A stretch of DNA of 64,000 nucleotides from Parabacteroides sp. (GTDB lineage: Bacteria > Bacteroidota > Bacteroidia > Bacteroidales > Tannerellaceae). The position numbers were made by a program, and so were the translations under genes. The stretch covers positions 1 through 64,000 of the forward strand of contig DXVO01000028.1 of assembly GCA_019417325.1 (NCBI GenBank), in the 5' to 3' direction. Every line of letters starts with the position of its first letter. The first letter of the stretch is position 1. The notes beneath the pieces were generated by a model. The model worked only from the letters and a program-made list of their open reading frames with translations. It was not told the DNA's origin and did no database searches. Below are positions 9,401-15,332 of this stretch, piece after piece.

Positions 9401-9739
9401 ATTAATCTTGTAAACGATAATTCGGTTATCGTTTACAATAAAATCAGCATGCTGATTTTTTAATGCGGTTTTCAAAATATCTTCGACAGAACGGTTTTCC
9501 ATGTTCAAGGTAACCTGTTCGTCCAGATTAATGTCATTATTCCGAATAAGGAAAGTGTAATTAAACTTGGCCTCAATCTGATCAAAAAGGGCTCTCAATG
9601 TTGTGCTTTCCGTTTGGACAGACATCGTTAGTGTCTGGATATCGGACGCATAAGCGTTCACTGGGATTAATGGAGAACCAGCCAACAAGCATACTGCTAC
9701 CATCCATTTTCCAGACTTCTTTAAATAATTCATTTCCAT
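6452..9739 (-). CDS. SusC/RagA TonB-linked receptor with STN signalling domain
   Basis: 1095 residues. Signal peptide (about 1-32); STN domain (about 44-110, LFDQIEAKFNYTFLIRNND); carboxypeptidase-D-regulatory-like domain (about 128-205, GVVVDATTGEPVIGANVLVK); TonB-box region EEVVVVGYTVQKK; plug from about 215 (GKAPGVYVMSGGGQPG, VDGVIVG, SILKDAASTAIYGSQGANGV); then a 22-strand barrel ending in GLNVTF. It imports oligosaccharides across the outer membrane using TonB energy. The STN domain marks it as a transducer that contacts the FecR anti-sigma encoded just upstream, so the receptor should control its own expression through the linked ECF sigma factor. Confidence 0.95.
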   Translation of the reverse strand: MEMNYLKKSGKWMVAVCLLAGSPLIPVNAYASDIQTLTMSVQTESTTLRALFDQIEAKFNYTFLIRNNDINLDEQVTLNMENRSVEDILKTALKNQHADFIVNDNRIIVYKINSKQNEPSVSEVSQQTIKIKGVVVDATTGEPVIGANVLVKGSMNGTSTDLDGKFDLEAPAGATISVSYIGYLPVEMKATSNMTIKIKEDTQNLEEVVVVGYTVQKKESLTGAMQVVSSDKLLDATTPSVENLLSGKAPGVYVMSGGGQPGASGKVVIRGKSTVNGSTDPLWIVDGVIVGSSAGSLNPADIESMSILKDAASTAIYGSQGANGVIIVTTKKGKSGKASINASVKLGVNQLHRGNLNMMNGEELYDYYNSFANKEAIPSYFVPELRNRNFDWWKEGTHLGLAQDYNVSVSGGSDKIKTYTSIGIYDENGAVKGYDYTRYNLRFNVDYQATDWLTIKPKVWGTRSDIMDQQQDVGSIMYVNFPWDSPYDENGELIQQYKPSNWINSDATNSMYDLQWNYEKKTSYEFMGNFDFDIKFTDWLTFASVNSYKYGSTALKNYSDPRSQAGKADQGLLQDKNTSYYRIYSNQLLRFNKVFDKHSVNAILAYEWNAYTQEIQDQTAASFAPGFSVADVAVTPKKTKGSQSEWAVQSYLFNANYAYDNRYLFSFSFRRDGASNFGKEAKYGNFFSVSGGWNIHQEEFFKAKDWVQQLKLRASYGSVGNRPTQLYPQYTLYSLGSGYNGNPGAYLYQVKNDNLTWEKTYTAGVGIDAILFDRLTINLDYYNKKTTDLLYYVPLPGVTGVTGVYRNVGSVKNNGFEASVNVDILKGGDWNWSIAANIGLNRNKVTELYGGKTQIITGNAGTNTYIYMDKVVMPGEDVDTWYGTEWAGVDPETGSPLWYTTNENGERVTTNSYGEASKHQVVLGKQTPDFYGGFSTNLSWKNIDLSAVFGYSVGGKIFNYDRSMYDSDGAYVNYNQMNLKSGWSRWEKPGDIATHPKAEYGNKSQSSRGSSRYLEDASYLRLRNLTLGYTVPLKVQFIDNLRVFFSGENLFVVSGFSGIDPELSVNETSKAGQNGVAIAPYPQTRKFMFGLNVTF

Positions 9740-9769
9740 GAAATGTTAGATTTGTTAATAATTAAGCAT

Positions 9770-10792
9770 TTATTTATCTCCAATAATAATAGTATCACCT
9801 TTGCGCATCCAAACATATTTTTTATCCATATCGATCTCCCTCATTATATCCGAGAAAGAATAATCCAATGAAAAACTGCCTGTAAAAACTTCGTTTGGAA
9901 GAAAAGAGCTTTCTATAATAATATGTACATTAAATCTGCGTTCCAGATCTTTTGCTATTCTATCGAATGTTTGATTCTCAAACTGTATTTTTCCTTTTAT
10001 CCAGGTATATGTATCACTACCTTTCACATCCTGTATTTTCAAAGTCTTTTCAGCCTTATTATAACTCAACTGTTCATTAGGATAAAGATTTATATCATTA
10101 CTTACAGTTGCATCATCACTATTCACATGTACATGTACTTTACCGGATACCAAAGAAACCTGCGTATTTTCTTCATCTTCATAAGCTTTCACATTGAAGT
10201 GCGTTCCAAGAACACGGATATCCAAATGCGATGATTTTACAACAAAAGGTTTTAAAGAATCATGTGCGACTTCAAAATAAGCTTCTCCCTTCAATTCCAC
10301 TGTACGGGTATCTTTATTAAAATCAGTACTGTATCTGAATGTCGAACCGGCATTTAACCAAACCACAGACTGGTCCGGAAGAACCATTTTGGTACTGCTT
10401 CCCATCGGGACAATTGTTTCGCAATAAGAAACAGTCTCTTTATCCTTCTGCATGTATTGTCCGGCACGGAAAAAACCAAAGTTCACAACGAATAATAAAA
10501 GAACTGCTGCTGCAATTTGATACCATTTACTGCGATTTGATAAGAAGAATTTACTTGTTTGCTTTTTAAGTGTGGACGGAGTAGTAAAATAACGGGAAAA
10601 ATCTTTTTTTGCCTGAGCTGAAAAGTAAGGCACATGAGCTATTGCCCAAAAATCTACAGCATCAGAAAACATTTTCTGATGTGCGTCATCTGCATTAATC
10701 CATGCAAGTAGTTCTTTCTGTTCCTCTTCTGATAACTGCCCGGCAAGGTAGTCATATATCAGGCCTTCTATGTCTTTTTCTGATTTCTCCAT
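9770..10792 (-). CDS. FecR-family anti-sigma factor
   Basis: 340 residues. The cytoplasmic N-terminus (about 1-85) has the LSEEEQKELLAWI segment typical of these anti-sigmas. One membrane helix follows (about 90-110, IAAAVLLLFVVNFGFF), then the periplasmic FecR domain (about 128-235: SVVWLNAGSTFRYS, GEAYFEVAHD, FVVKSSHLDIRVLGTHFNVK) and a C-terminal STN-like domain (FENQTFDRIAKDLERRFNVH). It holds the ECF sigma factor until the SusC STN domain signals substrate. It lies 30 bp upstream of susC and downstream of the sigma gene. Confidence 0.93.
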   Translation of the reverse strand: MEKSEKDIEGLIYDYLAGQLSEEEQKELLAWINADDAHQKMFSDAVDFWAIAHVPYFSAQAKKDFSRYFTTPSTLKKQTSKFFLSNRSKWYQIAAAVLLLFVVNFGFFRAGQYMQKDKETVSYCETIVPMGSSTKMVLPDQSVVWLNAGSTFRYSTDFNKDTRTVELKGEAYFEVAHDSLKPFVVKSSHLDIRVLGTHFNVKAYEDEENTQVSLVSGKVHVHVNSDDATVSNDINLYPNEQLSYNKAEKTLKIQDVKGSDTYTWIKGKIQFENQTFDRIAKDLERRFNVHIIIESSFLPNEVFTGSFSLDYSFSDIMREIDMDKKYVWMRKGDTIIIGDK

Positions 10793-10871
10793 ATATATTA
10801 AAAAACAGATTTGTTAACACTGTTTCTAATATATACACCTCAATCAGTCATTCCGTTTAAGAGAAATACGA

Positions 10872-11465
10872 TTATTTTTCAAAAAAATTAAATATAAGAA
10901 GAAATAGATAATAATAATTGCCTAAAGTCTCTTTCATCCGGGCTAATCCTATCTTAATCTGTACACGCACGGTACTCTGACTGATATGGTTCATTTGAGC
11001 AATTTCTTCATATGACTTATCCATATAAAGATACTGGATAAATATATTACGGCATTTTTCGGGAAGAGAATCTACAGCTTTATATATTTTTTCTTCCAAT
11101 TCCTTATTTTCCAGATAAGCTAACGGATGGGAAGCGGAAGAAACCTGTTGCTCCTGTATTGTTAATAATTGTTCCTGGACATCAGATAAAGGAACTTCTT
11201 CCAACCGCTTTTTGCGTAAATAATTCAAGCTACGGTTTTGTACGGAACGAACCAGATAAGCATTCACCGGATAAGTAAGTAGAGAAGAGTTATTCCATAT
11301 ATTTAAAAACACATCATTTACGATCTCTTTTGCGACCTCCGGATCATAAACATATTTTGTTGCCACAGCACATAAATAGACATAAAAAGTCATATAAAGC
11401 TGTTCGAAAGCTTTCACATCACCTTCATTTATACGGTCTATTATATTTTCTTTTATTTCAAGCAC
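10872..11465 (-). CDS. ECF sigma-70 family factor
   Basis: About 197 residues from the GTG at 11465 (a longer frame begins at a TTG at 11504). Region 2 is visible (FEQLYMTFYVYLCAVATKYV, EVAKEIVNDVFLNIW), as is region 4 (LPEKCRNIFIQYLYMDKSYE, ISQSTVRVQIKIGLARMK). It directs RNA polymerase to the linked SusC/SusD locus when released by FecR. I prefer the GTG start because the only consensus -7 box (11502-11509) overlaps the TTG, so that codon would not be transcribed. There is no ATG near the N-terminus. The protein is about normal size for Bacteroides ECF factors of this type. Confidence 0.88.
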   Translation of the reverse strand: MLEIKENIIDRINEGDVKAFEQLYMTFYVYLCAVATKYVYDPEVAKEIVNDVFLNIWNNSSLLTYPVNAYLVRSVQNRSLNYLRKKRLEEVPLSDVQEQLLTIQEQQVSSASHPLAYLENKELEEKIYKAVDSLPEKCRNIFIQYLYMDKSYEEIAQMNHISQSTVRVQIKIGLARMKETLGNYYYLFLLIFNFFEK

Positions 11466-11501
11466 TAAAATATTTATGATATAGCATTGGACACACTTCT
11501 G

Positions 11502-11509
11502 CAAAACTA
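11502..11509 (-). promoter_or_regulatory. -7 box of the ECF sigma gene
   Basis: TAGTTTTG on the minus strand (11509-11502) matches TAnnTTTG. No clear TTTG is seen at the -33 distance (nearest is GTTG at about 22 nt). It supports the GTG start at 11465. Confidence 0.45.
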
Positions 11510-11611
11510 AGAATTATATTTTAAAACTTTGCAACAAAATGAATATCAAATGCCATATCTTTATTTATCTTTCAGGAAATAGAAAAACAGATCCTCACTC
11601 TATTTTCAGAG

Positions 11612-12895
11612 TTATTTCCGCTTCGGTTTAGCCGCAGTATTGCCTGCCGCCCGTTTTTTATTCCTCCAATAAGACCCGTCGCGTTTGCTTCCAAACATAT
11701 TCCTGCGTTTGGATTCATCTTTAATCGCTTTTTTCTTTTCAGCTACAGCTACTTTTACTTCTGCTGTTTCAAAAGCATTTCCACCCGCTACCTCGATTTC
11801 TTTACCAATCAGTTTCTGTATATCTTTCAAGTAAGGAACTTCTTCCACATCACAGAAAGAAAAAGCGACCCCGTCACGTCCTGCCCGACCGGTACGTCCG
11901 ATACGGTGTACATATGTCTCGGGAACATTGGGCAATTCATAATTGATAACATGCGAAAGATGGTCTACGTCAATCCCCCGGGCTGCTATGTCCGTGGCGA
12001 TTAATACACGGGTTGTATGGTCCTTGAAGTTACTTAAAGCCCTTTGACGGGTATTCTGCCCTTTGTCGCCATGAATCGCTTCGGCTCCAATGCCGGACTT
12101 ATTCAATACGCGTGCTACTTTATCCGCGCCATATTTGGTCCGGGTAAAAACTAATACGGACTCCAAGGCTTTGTCTTCCAAAAGTGTCTTCAATAAATTA
12201 ACTTTCTCCGCTTTTTCCACATAATAGACATATTGTTCTATTTTATCTACGGTAGAAGAAGGAGGCGTAACTTCCACCTTTTCCGGTTCATGCAAGATAG
12301 AGCTTGCCAGACGTTCTATCTCCGGAGGCATAGTAGCCGAGAAGAAAAGAGACTGCCGCTTTTTAGGAAGAAGAGGCAATATTCGCTTAATATCATGGAT
12401 AAAGCCCATATCCAACATTCGGTCTGCTTCATCCAAAACAAAATAGTCTAATGTTTCCAACCGGACAAACCCCTGGTTAATCAAATCCAGTAAGCGTCCG
12501 GGAGTTGCAACCAGCACATCCACACCTCTCTCCAGAGCATCCGTCTGAGGTTTCTGTCCTACACCGCCGAAAATAACGGTATGCCGTACATGCGTATGCC
12601 GGCCGTATGCCGTAAAACTTTCGCCAATCTGAATAGCCAGTTCGCGGGTAGGCGTTAAAATCAAGGCTTTTATACCCGGCTTGCGTCCTTTACGATACTG
12701 AGCTTCTATCCGTTGGATAATAGGTATGGAAAATGCCGCAGTTTTACCGGTTCCGGTTTGTGCACAACCTAATAAATCATAACCATCCAAGATAACAGGT
12801 ATTGCTTCAGCTTGTATAGGGGTTGGGGTTTTATAACTTTCTTCTTCAAGAGCCTTCAGTATCGGCTCGATTAATCCTAATTGTTCAAATGTCAT
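11612..12895 (-). CDS. rhlE: DEAD-box RNA helicase, RhlE-like
   Basis: 427 residues. Q motif region (FEQLGLIEPILKALEEESY, PTPIQAEAIP), Walker A AQTGTGKTAAF, PTRELAIQI, TPGRLLDL, VLDEADRMLDMGF, SATMPPE, VFTRTKYGADKVARVL, IATDIAARGIDVD and HRIGRTGRAGRDG, in the normal order. A short basic tail follows (KKKAIKDESKRRNMFGSKRD, ending AAKPKRK), typical of RhlE-type helicases acting on structured RNA in ribosome assembly or decay. It is divergent from recQ. The 5' leader holds a hairpin plus T-run just ahead of the ATG, which may control its expression. The subfamily symbol is a best match, not proven. Confidence 0.92.
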   Translation of the reverse strand: MTFEQLGLIEPILKALEEESYKTPTPIQAEAIPVILDGYDLLGCAQTGTGKTAAFSIPIIQRIEAQYRKGRKPGIKALILTPTRELAIQIGESFTAYGRHTHVRHTVIFGGVGQKPQTDALERGVDVLVATPGRLLDLINQGFVRLETLDYFVLDEADRMLDMGFIHDIKRILPLLPKKRQSLFFSATMPPEIERLASSILHEPEKVEVTPPSSTVDKIEQYVYYVEKAEKVNLLKTLLEDKALESVLVFTRTKYGADKVARVLNKSGIGAEAIHGDKGQNTRQRALSNFKDHTTRVLIATDIAARGIDVDHLSHVINYELPNVPETYVHRIGRTGRAGRDGVAFSFCDVEEVPYLKDIQKLIGKEIEVAGGNAFETAEVKVAVAEKKKAIKDESKRRNMFGSKRDGSYWRNKKRAAGNTAAKPKRK

Positions 12896-12897
12896 GT

Positions 12898-12921
12898 TAA
12901 AAAAATGAGCCGTCCCGGCTC
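12898..12921 (-). promoter_or_regulatory. Terminator-like hairpin in the helicase 5' leader
   Basis: On the minus strand GAGCCG-GGA-CGGCTC (12921-12907) is a perfect 6-bp G/C-rich stem with a 3-nt loop, followed by A and seven Ts and then AAC-ATG. It has the form of an intrinsic terminator placed between the -7 box (12940-12947) and the start codon at 12895. Confidence 0.6.
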
Positions 12922-12939
12922 CTTAAATAAATAATGCCA

Positions 12940-12947
12940 CAAAGATA
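12940..12947 (-). promoter_or_regulatory. -7 box of the DEAD-box helicase gene
   Basis: TATCTTTG on the minus strand matches TAnnTTTG. No TTTG is visible at -33. The predicted leader is only about 38 nt. Confidence 0.5.
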
Positions 12948-12979
12948 GGTAAAATCCCGTCACTACTCTAATTATTTTC

Positions 12980-12987
12980 TATATTTG
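12980..12987 (+). promoter_or_regulatory. -7 box of recQ
   Basis: TATATTTG, a perfect TAnnTTTG match 36 nt before the recQ ATG. The -33 box is not evident. It is divergent from the helicase promoter 32 bp away. Confidence 0.5.
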
Positions 12988-13023
12988 CACGCTATGAACA
13001 AATAAGTACCCCTTCTATAATAT

Positions 13024-14853
13024 ATGAAAGAGTTACTGCAACTTCTTAAACGATTTTTTGGATATACATCATTCCGACCCTTACAAGCAGAAATCATACA
13101 ATGTATTTTACACAAAAAGGATGTACTTGTATTAATGCCTACAGGGGGTGGTAAATCGATCTGTTTCCAATTGCCGGCTATTTATCTACCGGGGACAGCA
13201 GTTGTTGTTTCCCCGCTAATCGCTCTCATGAAAGACCAGGTAGAAGCCTTGATTGCTAACGGTATTCCGGCGGCTGCCCTCAACAGCATGATGCCCGAGG
13301 AAGAAAGACATCGCGTCCGTCAACTCTGCATACAAGGCAAAATCAAACTTCTTTATATCTCGCCCGAAGGCATCATGGGGGAATTGCATTGGTTATTGCA
13401 GCGAATGGACATATCGCTGATAGCCATCGATGAAGCACACTGTATCTCCCATTGGGGACATGACTTCCGTCCGGAATATACACAACTGTCCGTACTAAAG
13501 AAGAATTTCCCGAAAGTACCGCTGATAGCACTCACCGCCACAGCAGACAAAGTAACCCGCACGGACATTGTGGAACAATTAAAATTAAACGAACCGGAAA
13601 TATTTATTTCCTCATTCGACCGCCCGAATCTCTCACTCACAATCCGCAGGGGACTAAATAAAAAAGAAAAGATAGCCGCTACCGTCCATTTTATAAACAA
13701 ACACCATCGCCAAAGCGGTATTATCTATTGCATGAGCCGCAACAGTACGGAAGACCTTGCCGAAAAATTAGCAGACTACGGCATACGTGCCGTAGCTTAT
13801 CATGCCGGCCTCCCTCCCATGCAACGTGAAAAAGCACAAGAGGACTTCATCAACGACCGTGTAAATGTGGTCTGTGCCACTGTAGCTTTCGGCATGGGGA
13901 TAGACAAAAGTAATGTCCGCTGGGTTGTTCATTTCAATATGCCTGCAAGTATAGAAAATTACTATCAGGAAATAGGGCGTGCCGGACGTGACGGGGTGAA
14001 TAGCGATACCTTATTGTTTTATTCGGTAGGCGACTTGGTAATACTCCGTCGTTTTGCCGAAAATAGCGGCCAGAAGGATGTAAACCTGCAAAAGCTGAAC
14101 CGGATGCGCCGTTACTGCGAAGCGGATATTTGCCGCCGTCGTATCCTGTTGAGTTATTTCGGGGAAGAAGCGGATAAAGATTGCGGAAACTGCGATGTAT
14201 GTAAAAACCCTCCCCAACGCTTCGACGGCAGCGTGTTAGTGCAAAAGGCACTGAGCGGAATCTTCCGTACCGGTCAGTTTGTAGGGATGTCCGCTTTAAT
14301 AGATATCCTTCGTGGCTCCGAAAAAACAGAATTGATAGAAAAGGGATACCATAAACTAAAAACATTTGGAGTAGGAAAAGACCTCAGTTACAAAGAATGG
14401 AAAGAATATCTTTACCAAATGCTGCAATTAGGCTATATAGAAATCGATTATATCTCGGCGGGCAGGTTAATTGTAACTCCTTTAGGACGGAAAATCCTTT
14501 TTGGAGAACAACCGGCACTTCTTACCGTATTCAAGGAAACCAAAGATTTTGCACTGCCTATGAAGAGAGGGGGATATAAATATCAGCCCATACGTCCTAT
14601 CCAATCCGATAATATCGATACCACCTTACTGGATTCCCTGCAACAGCTTCGCAAACAAATCTCGGAAAAAGAACATATTCCTGCTTATGTACTTTTCTCT
14701 GACGACGCTTTGGAAGACATGGTAAACAAAAAGCCTGTTACACTGGATGCTTTCAGCGAAATACGGGGAGTCGGGCAATTAAAACTGGATAAATACGGAA
14801 AAATATTTGTTGCTCTAATCCGTTTCGTGCTCAAACTGCCGAAAGAATCCTGA
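13024..14853 (+). CDS. recQ: ATP-dependent DNA helicase RecQ
   Basis: 609 residues, the usual RecQ length. Helicase core: FGYTSFRPLQAEII, Walker A MPTGGGKSICFQLPA, DEAH box IAIDEAHCISHWGHDFRPEY, ALTATA, IIYCMSRNSTE, and the arginine-finger motif YYQEIGRAGRDG. The zinc site has four Cys (CEADICRR ... DCGNCDVC). A winged-helix RQC domain follows (about 400-510), and a C-terminal HRDC domain begins near SEKEHIPAYVLFSDDALEDM and includes FSEIRGVGQLKLDKYG. It unwinds forks and recombination intermediates 3' to 5'. It is monocistronic, with a strong terminator behind. Confidence 0.96.
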   Translation: MKELLQLLKRFFGYTSFRPLQAEIIQCILHKKDVLVLMPTGGGKSICFQLPAIYLPGTAVVVSPLIALMKDQVEALIANGIPAAALNSMMPEEERHRVRQLCIQGKIKLLYISPEGIMGELHWLLQRMDISLIAIDEAHCISHWGHDFRPEYTQLSVLKKNFPKVPLIALTATADKVTRTDIVEQLKLNEPEIFISSFDRPNLSLTIRRGLNKKEKIAATVHFINKHHRQSGIIYCMSRNSTEDLAEKLADYGIRAVAYHAGLPPMQREKAQEDFINDRVNVVCATVAFGMGIDKSNVRWVVHFNMPASIENYYQEIGRAGRDGVNSDTLLFYSVGDLVILRRFAENSGQKDVNLQKLNRMRRYCEADICRRRILLSYFGEEADKDCGNCDVCKNPPQRFDGSVLVQKALSGIFRTGQFVGMSALIDILRGSEKTELIEKGYHKLKTFGVGKDLSYKEWKEYLYQMLQLGYIEIDYISAGRLIVTPLGRKILFGEQPALLTVFKETKDFALPMKRGGYKYQPIRPIQSDNIDTTLLDSLQQLRKQISEKEHIPAYVLFSDDALEDMVNKKPVTLDAFSEIRGVGQLKLDKYGKIFVALIRFVLKLPKES

Positions 14854-14884
14854 CAAAAATACAAATACAAAAGTATTAAATACC

Positions 14885-14925
14885 AAGGGGACTATCCGAA
14901 CAAAAAGTTGAAGATAGTCCCCTTT
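14885..14925 (+). terminator. recQ terminator
   Basis: A 12-bp perfect stem, AAGGGGACTATC (14885-14896) with GATAGTCCCCTT (14913-14924), followed by T. The stem starts with As, so it may work in both directions. Confidence 0.75.
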
Positions 14926-15029
14926 GACATATTTCTATTTGGATGCTCATTCGGGAGCATTTCGTACTAATAAATCTTTAGAGGGTGACAATACTTATTG
15001 AATAACCTTTCTTGAATCTTTATTTAATA

Positions 15030-15224
15030 AGTTCTGTGTAGACTACGTTAAACTTGACAAATATATAAACTAATTATCAGATATTATTTCACAAATCCTT
15101 TGATTTTTAAGATATAACACTTATAGAATCACCCCTAAAACCCTGAAAATATATGATTCGTAACTGCTTTCACGGAATGATTTTTTTTGTTTACCCTAAT
15201 ATTTAACGTAGTCTACACAGAACT
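15030..15224. repeat. Putative invertible promoter segment 1 (23-bp perfect inverted repeats)
   Basis: Perfect 23-nt inverted repeats at 15030-15052 (AGTTCTGTGTAGACTACGTT then AAA) and 15202-15224 bound a 149-nt A/T-rich interior. A consensus -7 box (15058-15065) lies just inside the left arm and points left, away from the adhesin gene that starts 108 bp to the right. A nearly equal segment with the same AGACTACGTTAA core precedes the paralogous adhesin (35408-35603). The stretch 14926-15029 holds nothing else that I recognise. Confidence 0.7.
15058..15065 (-). promoter_or_regulatory. -7 box inside invertible segment 1, facing away from the adhesin
   Basis: The minus strand reads TATATTTG, a perfect TAnnTTTG. 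The second segment has the same box in the same place. Inversion of 15030-15224 would put it at about 15189-15196, reading into the gene at 15333. No TTTG is seen at -33. Confidence 0.5.
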
Positions 15225-15332
15225 CACAATTATCTCTTATTAAAAGCAAACATATGGTTAAATAGTTATCAGATATGAATCAGACACCACAAAAAAATAG
15301 GGTAATAACAAACTACAAACAATTAAATATAT

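Noticed and set aside
15030..15224. MITE or insertion-sequence remnant instead of an invertible segment
   Set aside because: No target-site duplication is visible, and the same length, core and -7 box recur only in front of the paralogous adhesin. Not fully excluded.
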